Positions 30,332-39,040 of a stretch of 64,000 nucleotides of DNA are shown here, in pieces. The translations under genes were made by a program, and so were the position numbers. Source of the DNA: Salsuginibacillus halophilus (GTDB taxonomy: Bacteria > Bacillota > Bacilli > Bacillales > Marinococcaceae); assembly GCF_003014715.1 (NCBI RefSeq), contig NZ_PYAV01000005.1:124001-188000 (forward strand), in the 5' to 3' direction. The notes below the pieces were generated by a model that did no database searches, was not told the DNA's origin, and saw nothing but the letters and a program-made list of their open reading frames with translations. The first letter of the stretch is position 1; each line of letters begins with the position of its first letter.

Positions 30332-30909
30332 CAGAATGTAAACAAAGTATCAAACCTAAGATTCGCGCACAGCTTACTACTCCGAGCACCGCGAGCTGCC
30401 GAATTAAGAGGGTAATCACTGAATCATGAACGTAACCTTCACGCCAGACGGACGCTTTCCCGAGGGCTTGGCTTCAGCTAACTTGTTCGATTAAAAACCA
30501 ATCGAACAAGTGGATCTTCAGCCTGCGCTTGATCCTCCGGGAGTCGACGTCTTTCGTTTCGATCACTTTTTATTTTTAGTATCATATGTCTATAGTTCGT
30601 TTAATTGTTAATAAAGTGTCGTTTTGAAACTGATTCATCATGATGCTCCTTGATCAAAATGATCTCTATCATTCATGACGATCAAATGACGCAAGGCTGA
30701 CAAGCATCTGCGGCGACGCCACCAGGAACAACGCGAGCCGAAAATCCCGCAGGCAGCGGTTGTATGCCGAGGAAGTTGAGGAGGTACAAGCGGCTAAGAA
30801 GATACGGTGCGATCAAACGGTAGTGCAGATCAAACCGATGTCGCACTTGTGCCCTCCGGGTGCAAGCGTCCGCCGAAATGCAAAGTCATCCATAGGTAGT
30901 ATTAATTTG
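30332..30909 (-). mobile_element. repeat element, copy A (minus orientation)
   Basis: About 580 bp of intergenic DNA sharing, in reverse, the conserved blocks of copies D and F. These are the TTTCGGCGGACGCTTGCACC block, the CTGCCTGCGGGATTTTCGG block, an ACTTGTTCGATT hairpin, and the CCCTCGGGAAAGCGTCCGTC block near 30446-30465. The GTGTAGACAAAC ends are eroded. It has no intact gene: the frame open in copy D meets a stop here. It is flanked by two copies of a terminator stem (30313, 30910). Confidence 0.8.
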
Positions 30910-30935
30910 AGACCTCCCGAGCGGGGGTCTTTTTG
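30910..30935 (+). terminator. right terminator-hairpin copy flanking element A
   Basis: AGACC(T)CCCGAGCGGGGGTCT hairpin followed by TTTTT. This copy has a full T run and is probably the working terminator of the yqjF-like transcription unit, separated from it by the element. Confidence 0.8.
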
Positions 30936-31038
30936 TATAGGAGAAAAGAGGAAGCGGCAAAATTGCGCATCATTCGAGCGCGGGTTAGAGCTGGATGTTA
31001 TGATAGAGAAGGAAGACTGATAGAATGGAGTGAACCGC

Positions 31039-31998
31039 TTGAGTGAATATATTGCGCGCATTCAAAAGCTGAAACAAAACATTCAACAAGTCGTCGTAGG
31101 TAAAGACCAAGAAATCGAACTAAGCCTTGCAGCCCTTCTAGCCGGAGGTCATGTGCTGCTTGAAGACGTACCTGGTGTCGGGAAAACGATGATGGTGCGT
31201 GCCGTCGCGCAGTCAATCGGTGCTGAATTTAAACGAATTCAGTTCACACCTGATCTGCTCCCCTCTGACGTTACCGGGGTATCTGTATTTAATCAGAGAA
31301 CGCAGATGTTTGAATACCGCGAAGGCCCGGTCATGGCAAACGTCGTCCTGGCCGATGAAATCAACCGGACGTCACCAAAAACCCAATCGGCGCTGCTAGA
31401 AGCTTTAGAGGAGCAAAGTGTTACAGTAGATGGGGAGACGAAGCGCTTGAAAGATCCGTTCTTTCTTATGGCGACCCAAAATCCGATCGAATACGGGGGG
31501 ACTTATCCGCTTCCGGAAGCGCAGCTTGACCGGTTTTTATTTAAAATTAAGCTCGGTTATCCAAACCGTGAAGAAGAGCTTGAAGTTCTGAGCCGGACCG
31601 AAACGTCGCATCCGATTGAAACGTTAGAGCCGGTCGTATCGCTTGAAGACATTGCAGCGATGCGTGCAGAAGTCGAAAACGTTTATGTAGATGAAGCCGT
31701 AAAGTCTTATTTACTTTCCATTGTACGTGCCACGCGCACCAGCGATAAAGTCGAGCTCGGGGTGAGTCCGCGAGGGTCGATCGCTTTAATGAAAGCTGCA
31801 CAGGCGTACGCTTATTTACAACACCGCGATTATGTCATTCCTGATGATATTAAGCAGCTGGTGCCTTATGTCCTGCCGCACCGGATGATGATGCGTAATG
31901 ATTTATATGCGGGCAGCTTTTCCGAAGAAGAAGTGCTTCAAGCCATTTTAGCTGAAACGGCCGTGCCAGCCTCAAGCCGGCAGAAAGCAGCCTGGTAA
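31039..31998 (+). CDS. MoxR-family AAA+ ATPase
   Basis: MoxR-type AAA+ ATPase of 319 residues, equivalent to B. subtilis YeaC by position. Walker A is GVGKTMM in EDVPGVGKT (about residue 45); Walker B is LADEINR, and the sensor region LMATQNPIEYGGTYPLPEAQLDRFL is clear. MoxR proteins act with von Willebrand/DUF58 partners as chaperones for metal insertion or complex assembly. TTG 31039 is seven bases after TGGAGTG; GTG 31030 is possible. The DUF58 gene follows after two bases. Confidence 0.92.
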   Translation: MSEYIARIQKLKQNIQQVVVGKDQEIELSLAALLAGGHVLLEDVPGVGKTMMVRAVAQSIGAEFKRIQFTPDLLPSDVTGVSVFNQRTQMFEYREGPVMANVVLADEINRTSPKTQSALLEALEEQSVTVDGETKRLKDPFFLMATQNPIEYGGTYPLPEAQLDRFLFKIKLGYPNREEELEVLSRTETSHPIETLEPVVSLEDIAAMRAEVENVYVDEAVKSYLLSIVRATRTSDKVELGVSPRGSIALMKAAQAYAYLQHRDYVIPDDIKQLVPYVLPHRMMMRNDLYAGSFSEEEVLQAILAETAVPASSRQKAAW

Positions 31999-32000
31999 CG

Positions 32001-33185
32001 ATGTGGCTGCGGTTAAGTTCGTATGTGCGCTGGGGCTTGCGCGCTGTAATTGCACTGCTTATTTTGGTGAGCTTATTTGCTTACGCCATGTTTCAAGGCG
32101 GTTTTGTAAGCTGGTTTTTATTTTACACCGTCTTGATCGTTTTTAGTGCGAGTCTCGTTTATATTAGCTATCCATTACGCGCAGTAACAGTAGAGCGTAC
32201 GGTAGAGCGACCTTGGCTCATGAAGGGTGGGTCAGCTGATGTGACGATTCATATTTATAAACGATGGCTTTTGCCGCTGCCGTTTTTGATTATTGAAGAT
32301 GCGATACCGGAAAACATGGAAATTGTTGAAGGCAGCCGCCGGCATATGACATTTTTAACGTTCCGCCGCCGTGCTTCTTATACGTACCGGGTGCAGAGCC
32401 TGAAGCGTGGCGAGGCAAAGTTTCAGCACGTACGTCTGCAGACGACGGACATGTTCGGCATTTGGCAGAAAGAACATTTTAAGCCGGTCGAAACAGAGAT
32501 GATTGTGTATCCCAAGATCTATGAGCTTACAGGGGAGCTCGCCTGGACGCGGGAAGAAAACGAAACTCCGGTTTCCTCGCCGGAAGCGGCAGAGCGGACA
32601 ATGTCAGTAGCTTCGGTACGTGATTATGAACCAGGTGACCGGATGACAAGCATTGATTGGAAAGTAACCGCACGTTCAAACAAACTTGTCACGAAAGAAT
32701 TTGATGTGCAGGAAGGACAGCGGTACAGTATTTTAGTGCAGCCGAGGGGCCGGGAGCCAGAAGCGGTGGAAGCTACTGCTGCTGCGGCAGCTTCACTTGT
32801 ACACAAGTTGTCAACACAGCGCAGTAATTTTACGTTATTTCCACTTAGTGATCTTGCAGAACATGTGATGCCTTCAGGCCGTGCGCCGCTTCTTCATGCA
32901 GCACTGCGTGAGCTTGCACGCCTGGACCAGGAGCTCACTTCATCGCCGCTCCCTGCTGGAAAAAGCTGGGCTGCTGGTGCGTGGGTATATTGCACCCCGT
33001 TGCTTGATGAAAAAATCATGCAGGATTTGCAGCAGCTTTTAAAGACGAAACAACCTGTTGTACTGTTGTATGCTTCAGGTCGTGAAGCATTGGCTCGAGA
33101 AGATCAAAGCCAGCTGGAAGCGTTCCGCCGGCAGGGCGGCCAAGTATGTCTGCCGGAATGGAAAGCCCCTGTGGCAGGACCTTAA
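32001..33185 (+). CDS. DUF58-domain protein (YeaD-like)
   Basis: DUF58 protein of 394 residues with two N-terminal membrane helices (about 12-55) and a cytoplasmic part. The DUF58 signature SVRDYEPGDRMTSIDWKVTARSN is present in outline: the RDYxPGD segment and the IDWK core near residue 215. DUF58 proteins are the usual partners of MoxR ATPases. It lies between the MoxR and transglutaminase genes, the same order as yeaC-yeaD-yebA in B. subtilis. Confidence 0.92.
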   Translation: MWLRLSSYVRWGLRAVIALLILVSLFAYAMFQGGFVSWFLFYTVLIVFSASLVYISYPLRAVTVERTVERPWLMKGGSADVTIHIYKRWLLPLPFLIIEDAIPENMEIVEGSRRHMTFLTFRRRASYTYRVQSLKRGEAKFQHVRLQTTDMFGIWQKEHFKPVETEMIVYPKIYELTGELAWTREENETPVSSPEAAERTMSVASVRDYEPGDRMTSIDWKVTARSNKLVTKEFDVQEGQRYSILVQPRGREPEAVEATAAAAASLVHKLSTQRSNFTLFPLSDLAEHVMPSGRAPLLHAALRELARLDQELTSSPLPAGKSWAAGAWVYCTPLLDEKIMQDLQQLLKTKQPVVLLYASGREALAREDQSQLEAFRRQGGQVCLPEWKAPVAGP

Positions 33186-33204
33186 TGGAGGTGGCAAAAG
33201 CTAC

Positions 33205-35334
33205 ATGTCAACCCGGACGCCGAAACAGGCCGTCGTTTTTATGCTTGCATTTTTACTGTTAATGGAATGGCTCGTTCCACTGCCGGCAGTGACCGACACA
33301 GGGTTTATTCACATTTTTATGATCGTCGCTGCTATTTATTTTCTCATTATGTTTTTGCAGCTGCCAAACTGGCTTACCCTCTTATTAATGAGCGGTGTAA
33401 CTTTATATGGCCTGCATCATATCTTTTTTCATGAACCGTTTTTAGGCGCAGCGTGGTGGCAGGTCGTTGCTGATGAATTTGTAGTCAACTATCAGCTCCT
33501 CATGAACGGTGCATTTATTGAAGTAACCGATTTTTTCCGCAGCTTAATGCTTCTTATTTTGCTTGCAATCATGAGTTACTTAATGTATTTTTGGGTGATT
33601 TATGTTCAACGCATTTTTTTCTTTCTTGCTTTAACTGTTGTTTATGTTGCGGTGATGGACACATTTACCGCTTATGATGCAACAGGTGCAATGGTGAGAA
33701 TTGTGCTGCTTGGCTTTACCCTCCTTGCGCTGCTAAAAGCTTACCGCCTGACAGCGTCTGCAGCCCCGGGAGAGCGGGGGGCGCTGTTATTTCGATGGTC
33801 GCTTGGGGCGTTTGTTATCGTAGCAGCAGCCGTGCTTGCTGGTACGGCTGCACCTAAAGCTGAGCCGCAGTGGCCGGATCCTGTGCCATTTATTGAGAGT
33901 GCAGCTGGTATTGAGGGAGGCGGTGGTGGTCCTGGTGTACAGCGGATTGGCTACAGTACAGAGGACAGCCGCCTCGGTGGTGGTTTTGAAATGGATGACT
34001 CCCCGGTGTTTCAAGCAGAAGTCGAGCATACGGAATACTGGCGCGGAGAATCGTTAAATCATTACACAGGTCACGGCTGGGAGGAAAACCGCACCGTTGA
34101 AGAGCAGCCGGATTACACCTTGTATGAAGATGAAGTGGATACAGAAGCAGGGACGGCTGAAGTACAGTTTGCCGAGAACGTTTCCTATGATCCATGGTTT
34201 TATCCAGGTGAGTTTCAGCAGGTACTCAATTCTTCCGGGGAACAGGCTGAAGCGGATGGGTTCACCGGTGAGTTGAGAACCCAAGGAGGCGGCAGCGCAC
34301 CTCCATCTTATACGTTAGGTTACGAAACGGCCTCGTTCCCGATCGAACGAATGCAGGAAGTTACGACAAATGAATCTGATCCGGCGCATGTAACAGAGCA
34401 GTTCACACAGGTGCCGGATACACTGCCGGATCGGGTGGCAGACTTAGCTGAAGAACTGACCGAAGACTATGATAACCGTTATGATCAAGCAAGGGCGGTT
34501 GAAGATTATTTAACAGGGCAAGAATTTGTGTATGACACAGAGAACATCCCGGTTCCAGGAGAAAATGAAGATTACGTTGATCAATTTTTATTTGAATCGC
34601 AGCGCGGGTATTGTGACAATTTCTCTACCTCTATGGCTGTTCTCCTTCGTACACTTGATATTCCAACGCGCTGGGTGAAAGGTTTTACACCCGGAGAAGA
34701 GGTTGATTACACGACAGAAACGACCACCCGTGAAGTTCGTAACGATAACGCCCACTCCTGGGTTGAAGTGTATTTTCCAGAAGTAGGCTGGGTTCCGTTT
34801 GAGCCGACCCCTGGGTTTTCTGATTCGTTCAGTTATGTGTACGAAGAAAGCGGCGAAAGTGAAGAAGAATGGGAGCCGTCTGAACCAGAGACACCAGAGT
34901 TCCCAGAAGAAGACGAAGAAGAGGAAGAAACTGAAGAGGAAGACACCGCAGAAGCAGCAGGAGAGAGCGGCGGCTTTAACTGGTGGCAGCCGGCACTGGC
35001 GGCGCTTATACTTGCAGGAGGGCTCATATACTTCCGCCGAAATCTCGTGAAGCTGTGGATGCGCCGGCGTTATCAATCACCGGGGAGAGGTGCCGGTTTT
35101 GTACGCTCATATGAAAGTTTACTCCGTCTATTACACCTCCTTGGCTGGAAGCGTGGACCGCACGAGACGCTTCGCGAGTACGCTGTGCGGATGGATGAAA
35201 TCTTGGAAACAGACAGCTTGCGGACATTAACGGAGCATTACGAGCGCCAGTTTTACGGCAGGAAAGCAGACGAAGGAATGCCGGATCATATTGCTGAAGC
35301 ATGGCGTGATGTAGTCGGCCGTGCCGGTGCTTGA
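33205..35334 (+). CDS. membrane transglutaminase-like protein (YebA-like)
   Basis: A 709-residue protein with about six N-terminal membrane helices, an extracellular transglutaminase-like domain and one further helix near residue 600. The catalytic Cys lies in RGYCDNFSTSM, the His in DNAHSWVEVYF and the Asp region in EPTPGF. A very Glu-rich linker precedes the last helix, and a DUF4129-like tail follows. GGAGGTGG at 33187-33194 serves ATG 33205; the longer frame from 33058 only overlaps the DUF58 gene. Its stop codon lies within the -35 box of the guaA promoter. Its role with the MoxR/DUF58 pair is unknown. Confidence 0.92.
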   Translation: MSTRTPKQAVVFMLAFLLLMEWLVPLPAVTDTGFIHIFMIVAAIYFLIMFLQLPNWLTLLLMSGVTLYGLHHIFFHEPFLGAAWWQVVADEFVVNYQLLMNGAFIEVTDFFRSLMLLILLAIMSYLMYFWVIYVQRIFFFLALTVVYVAVMDTFTAYDATGAMVRIVLLGFTLLALLKAYRLTASAAPGERGALLFRWSLGAFVIVAAAVLAGTAAPKAEPQWPDPVPFIESAAGIEGGGGGPGVQRIGYSTEDSRLGGGFEMDDSPVFQAEVEHTEYWRGESLNHYTGHGWEENRTVEEQPDYTLYEDEVDTEAGTAEVQFAENVSYDPWFYPGEFQQVLNSSGEQAEADGFTGELRTQGGGSAPPSYTLGYETASFPIERMQEVTTNESDPAHVTEQFTQVPDTLPDRVADLAEELTEDYDNRYDQARAVEDYLTGQEFVYDTENIPVPGENEDYVDQFLFESQRGYCDNFSTSMAVLLRTLDIPTRWVKGFTPGEEVDYTTETTTREVRNDNAHSWVEVYFPEVGWVPFEPTPGFSDSFSYVYEESGESEEEWEPSEPETPEFPEEDEEEEETEEEDTAEAAGESGGFNWWQPALAALILAGGLIYFRRNLVKLWMRRRYQSPGRGAGFVRSYESLLRLLHLLGWKRGPHETLREYAVRMDEILETDSLRTLTEHYERQFYGRKADEGMPDHIAEAWRDVVGRAGA

Positions 35335-35359
35335 CCTTGGTCAAGCCAGGTGGTAGAAT
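35331..35359 (+). promoter_or_regulatory. guaA promoter
   Basis: TTGACC (35331-35336), 17 bases, TAGAAT (35354-35359). The -35 overlaps the stop codon of the transglutaminase gene, and the riboswitch begins 26 bases after the -10. Confidence 0.8.
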
Positions 35360-35385
35360 GTCGCGCATGTGGAGAAAATAAGAAT

Positions 35386-35454
35386 CCTTCGTATATGCAT
35401 AAGGATACGGCTTGTGCGTTTCTACCATTCACCGTAAATGAATGTCTACGAAGG
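35386..35454 (+). ncRNA. guanine riboswitch upstream of guaA
   Basis: Purine riboswitch aptamer. P1 is CCTTCG/CGAAGG, J1/2 is TATAT, P2 is GCATAAG/CTTGTGC with loop GATACGG, J2/3 is GTTTCTACC and the L3 loop CCGTAAA is conserved. The specificity base in J3/1 (GTCTACG) is C, indicating guanine rather than adenine. It controls guaA (GMP synthesis), which fits feedback by the end product. Confidence 0.92.
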
Positions 35455-35489
35455 CAGTAACGTCTGCGCAGGAAGGTGTCCTGCGACCG

Positions 35490-35530
35490 GCCGGGGTCTG
35501 CCTTCAATAGGTGGGACGCCGGCGTTTTTT
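35490..35530 (+). terminator. expression-platform terminator of the guaA riboswitch
   Basis: GCCGG-GTCTGCC pairs with GGTGGGAC-GCCGGC and is followed by TTTTTT. CTGCCTTC inside its 5' arm (35498-35505) can pair instead with GAAGGCAG (35450-35457), which contains the P1 3' strand. Guanine binding should therefore favour termination. Confidence 0.82.
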
Positions 35531-35752
35531 GCCTTATTTTGAAATTCTGAAAAAAGGTGATCCCGGTTGCTTTTTACACATTCAAGCCGGTATGATGATT
35601 GAAATGCCTCTGACCACGCTTTGTTTGAGGTGGGACATTGAGAGAACAATTCTGTTGTGTTCTTGAGGCGCTTCTGCAGAAAGCAGTGTACTTATGGAAC
35701 AATAGATTAAATCCGCCGGAATAAAACCCGGTGCTGTGAAGGTGGTAATGAG

Positions 35753-37291
35753 ATGGAAAATGTAAATGAAACCATTGTTGTGCTAGACTTCGGCGGCCAA
35801 TATAATCAATTGATCGCCCGCCGCGTACGTGACCTCGGCGTATACAGCGAGTTGTATCCAAATACGGTCAGCGCAGAAAAGTTAAAAGAGATTCAGCCGA
35901 AAGGGATTATCTTCTCCGGCGGTCCAAACAGCGCATACGTTGAAGGTGCGCCTTCGTGCGACCCGGAAATTTTTGAGCTTGGGATTCCGATTTTAGGTAT
36001 CTGCTATGGTATGCAGCTCCTCGCTCACCAATACGGTGGCAAAGTGGAAGCAGCAGAGCAGCGGGAGTACGGGAAAGCTTTGATCAGTGTAGAAAATGAA
36101 TCTGCCCTTTACGAAGGTATGCCGCATGAGCAGAGTGTGTGGATGAGCCACGGTGATAAAATTATTGAACCGCCGGAAGGGTTTCAAGTGGATGCGACCA
36201 ACCCGAACTGTCCGGTCGCCGGCATGAGTGACGCAGCGCGTGGTTTGTACGGTGTGCAATTCCACCCGGAAGTACAGCATACCGATCACGGCGATACATT
36301 CTTGAAAAACTTTGCGTTTAATGTTTGCGGCTGTGACGGCGAATGGACGATGGAAAACTTTATTGATATTGAAGTCGCAAACATTCGCGAAATGGTCGGT
36401 GACCGAAATGTACTTTGTGCTTTAAGCGGCGGCGTGGACTCATCTGTTGCTGCTGCCCTTGTACACCGGGCAATTGGCGATCAGTTAACATGTATGTTTA
36501 TTGATCATGGTTTGCTGCGTAAGGGTGAAGCAGACAGTGTCATGGAGACGTTTGGCGAAGATTTCAACATGAACTTAATCAAAATTGACGCGAAAGACCG
36601 CTTCTTAAACAAACTAGACGGTGTATCCGATCCGGAAGAAAAGCGGAAAATTATTGGTAATGAATTCATCTACTTGTTTGAAGAAGAAGCACAAAAATTA
36701 ACGAACATGGACTTTCTTGCGCAGGGGACGCTTTACACCGACATCATTGAAAGTGGAACAGATACAGCACAAACCATTAAATCCCACCATAATGTCGGCG
36801 GTCTCCCGGAAGATATGCACTTCAAGTTAATTGAGCCGCTGAATACGCTGTTTAAGGATGAAGTGCGTAAACTTGGTACCGAGTTAGGTGTGCCTGATGA
36901 AATCGTTTGGCGTCAGCCGTTTCCAGGGCCTGGCCTTGGCATCCGGGTGCTCGGTGAGATTACTGATGAAAAGCTTGAGATTGTTCGCGAGTCTGATTGG
37001 ATCCTTCGCGATGAGATTCATAAAGCAGGCCTTGACCGCGAGATTTGGCAGTACTTCACGGCCTTGCCGGATATGCGCAGTGTCGGTGTGATGGGTGATG
37101 CCCGTACGTACGATTATACCGTCGGAATTAGAGCGGTAACGTCAGTCGATGGTATGACTTCTGACTGGGCACGGATTCCGTACGATGTGCTTGAAAAAAT
37201 TTCGACGCGGATTGTGAACGAAGTTAAGCACGTGAACCGCGTTGTGTACGATGTGACGAGCAAGCCGCCTTCGACCATTGAGTGGGAGTAG
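35753..37291 (+). CDS. guaA: GMP synthase (glutamine-hydrolysing)
   Basis: GMP synthetase of 512 residues converting XMP to GMP with glutamine and ATP. The glutaminase domain has Cys84 in GICYGMQLL and the His/Glu pair in QFHPEVQHT. The PP-loop [10 protein letters not shown] starts the ATP-pyrophosphatase domain near residue 224, and the C-terminal dimer domain ends in [15 protein letters not shown] precedes ATG 35753. It follows a guanine riboswitch and terminator, and pbuG, with its own guanine riboswitch, lies downstream as in B. subtilis. Confidence 0.97.
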   Translation: MENVNETIVVLDFGGQYNQLIARRVRDLGVYSELYPNTVSAEKLKEIQPKGIIFSGGPNSAYVEGAPSCDPEIFELGIPILGICYGMQLLAHQYGGKVEAAEQREYGKALISVENESALYEGMPHEQSVWMSHGDKIIEPPEGFQVDATNPNCPVAGMSDAARGLYGVQFHPEVQHTDHGDTFLKNFAFNVCGCDGEWTMENFIDIEVANIREMVGDRNVLCALSGGVDSSVAAALVHRAIGDQLTCMFIDHGLLRKGEADSVMETFGEDFNMNLIKIDAKDRFLNKLDGVSDPEEKRKIIGNEFIYLFEEEAQKLTNMDFLAQGTLYTDIIESGTDTAQTIKSHHNVGGLPEDMHFKLIEPLNTLFKDEVRKLGTELGVPDEIVWRQPFPGPGLGIRVLGEITDEKLEIVRESDWILRDEIHKAGLDREIWQYFTALPDMRSVGVMGDARTYDYTVGIRAVTSVDGMTSDWARIPYDVLEKISTRIVNEVKHVNRVVYDVTSKPPSTIEWE

Positions 37292-37354
37292 TTTGCGCTT
37301 CGGGTGTAAAAGCGAATAAAAAATATATTTTTTGATAATAATGTTCGGTTTTAG

Positions 37355-37384
37355 TTGACGCAGTCTTTCGAATTCTGCTAGAAT
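37355..37384 (+). promoter_or_regulatory. pbuG promoter
   Basis: TTGACG (37355-37360), 18 bases, TAGAAT (37379-37384), 27 bases before the riboswitch. Confidence 0.75.
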
Positions 37385-37410
37385 CGCACTAGTTCGACAT
37401 CAAAACATTC

Positions 37411-37488
37411 GAAAGCGTATAATCGCGATAATAAGGTTCGCGAGTCTCTACCAAGCCGCCGTAAATGGCTTGACTACCTGGCGCTGCG
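37411..37488 (+). ncRNA. guanine riboswitch upstream of pbuG
   Basis: Purine aptamer with P1 AGCG/CGCT, J1/2 TATAAT, P2 CGCGA/TCGCG with loop TAATAAGGT, J2/3 GTCTCTACC, P3 AAGCC/GGCTT with the conserved loop GCCGTAAAT, then GACTAC. The C in GACTAC predicts guanine or hypoxanthine sensing. Confidence 0.9.
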
Positions 37489-37532
37489 TTACATTAAGAA
37501 ATTATTAGGCGCAGTATGACTTTTCATTAACG

Positions 37533-37570
37533 AAAAGGCTTCAGGTAGCATTTGACCTGAAGCCTTTTTT
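37533..37570 (+). terminator. expression-platform terminator of the pbuG riboswitch
   Basis: AAAAGGCTTCAGGT pairs with ACCTGAAGCCTTTT, ending in TTTTTT. CAGGTAG (37542-37548) can pair with CTACCTG (37474-37480) next to P1, giving the alternative antiterminator. Confidence 0.9.
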
Positions 37571-37617
37571 AGGTAGCAGAGAGCTTTCGTTGTACAGCAG
37601 AAAGAGAGGGGCTTACA

Positions 37618-38931
37618 ATGAAGCAGTATTTTCAGTTTAGAGAGCATGAAACGTCGACAAAGCAGGAATTTATGGCCGGGCTGACCACGTTTTTATCCAT
37701 GGCTTATATTTTATTTGTGAACCCGACCATTTTAGCTGACGCAGGTATGGACGAAGGTGCCGTTTTTACCGCAACCGCGTTGGCTGCAGCACTTGGAACT
37801 TTGATTATGGGTGTGCTTGCCCGTTATCCGATCGCGTTAGCACCAGGCATGGGCTTGAATGCGTTTTTCACATACACCGTCGTTATTAATATGGGTGTTC
37901 CTTGGGAGATCGCATTATTCGGTGTGTTTTTATCTGGTATCATCTTTATTGTGATTACGTTATTAAAAATTCGTGAGCTCATTATTAATGCAATCCCGGC
38001 AGAATTAAAATATGCAGCTGCCGCAGGTATTGGTTTGTTTATTGCTTTTATTGGTTTGCAGGATGCAGGATTGGTTGTTCCTTATGAAAGTACAGCGGTA
38101 ACGTTAGGTGAAATGACAAATCCTACAACTTTATTGGCTGTGTTTGGCTTATTAGTGACTGCAATTTTAATTGTACGCGGCTATCAAGGTGGTATTTTTT
38201 ACGGCATCTTATTAACTTCAATCGCTGGAATTATCGTTGGTTTAATTGATATGCCGGATCAGGTCGTAGGTGCGGTACCGAGCTTAGCACCAACCTTCGG
38301 CGCGGCGTTTACAGAGGTTGCTTCAGTTGAATGGTCAACGGCCCTCATTCTACAGCTGCTCGTCGTTGTATTAACATTTTTATTCGTCGACTTTTTTGAT
38401 ACAGCAGGAACATTGTATGCAGTAGCCAATCAGGCCGGTTTTGTCAAAGATAATAAGCTCCCGCGGGCCGGGCGTGCATTGATGGCTGATTCGACAGCAT
38501 CTTCGCTCGGGGCTGTACTTGGTACGTCAACAACAACAGCTTATGTTGAATCGACAGCTGGCGTTGCTGCCGGCGGTCGGACTGGGTTCACATCGGTAGT
38601 GACTGCAGGTTTCTTCCTCCTCGCGCTCTTTTTCTCTCCGCTACTTACGGTTGTCACAGCTGAAGTGACAGCGGCTGCGTTAATTATCGTTGGTGTGTTC
38701 ATGGCTTCATCTTTGCGTTTCATTGATTGGAAGAGTTTCGAAGTTGCGCTGCCGTGCTTCCTAACAGTAGTCGCAATGCCGCTTACCTTTAGTATTGCAA
38801 ACGGAATTGCGCTAGGGTTTATCTTTTATCCAATTTTAATGGTACTCAAAGGTCGTGGCAGAGAGCTGCATCCGATCATGTATGTACTCGTGATTATATT
38901 TGCGGCATACCTTGGCTTTTTGAGCGAGTAA
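37618..38931 (+). CDS. pbuG: guanine/hypoxanthine permease (NCS2 family)
   Basis: Nucleobase permease of 437 residues with about 12 to 14 membrane helices, of the AzgA/PbuG branch of NCS2 transporters. Recognisable parts are the N-terminal FREHETSTKQEFMAGLTTF, LAPGMGLNAFFTYTVV, the substrate-site FVDFFDTAGTLYAVA and SSLGAVLGTSTTTAYVESTAG. A guanine riboswitch in its leader supports import of guanine and hypoxanthine. GAGGGG precedes ATG 37618. A strong hairpin follows its stop. Confidence 0.95.
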   Translation: MKQYFQFREHETSTKQEFMAGLTTFLSMAYILFVNPTILADAGMDEGAVFTATALAAALGTLIMGVLARYPIALAPGMGLNAFFTYTVVINMGVPWEIALFGVFLSGIIFIVITLLKIRELIINAIPAELKYAAAAGIGLFIAFIGLQDAGLVVPYESTAVTLGEMTNPTTLLAVFGLLVTAILIVRGYQGGIFYGILLTSIAGIIVGLIDMPDQVVGAVPSLAPTFGAAFTEVASVEWSTALILQLLVVVLTFLFVDFFDTAGTLYAVANQAGFVKDNKLPRAGRALMADSTASSLGAVLGTSTTTAYVESTAGVAAGGRTGFTSVVTAGFFLLALFFSPLLTVVTAEVTAAALIIVGVFMASSLRFIDWKSFEVALPCFLTVVAMPLTFSIANGIALGFIFYPILMVLKGRGRELHPIMYVLVIIFAAYLGFLSE

Positions 38932-38941
38932 TAAAGAAGCG

Positions 38942-38979
38942 AAAACAGGCTGCGATGCATTTGCATTGCAGCCTGTTTC
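38942..38979 (+). terminator. bidirectional terminator after pbuG
   Basis: AAACAGGCTGC(G)ATGC and GCAT(T)GCAGCCTGTTT form a long stem between the convergent pbuG and chemoreceptor genes. A diverged single unit of the 62-bp repeat (GTGCGAGCTCCAACTTGGG) follows at 39014-39035. Confidence 0.85.
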
Positions 38980-39040
38980 GTTCGTTTTAGGGAGGAGACG
39001 CTCTATTTTAGGGTGTGCGAGCTCCAACTTGGGCGAGGGA

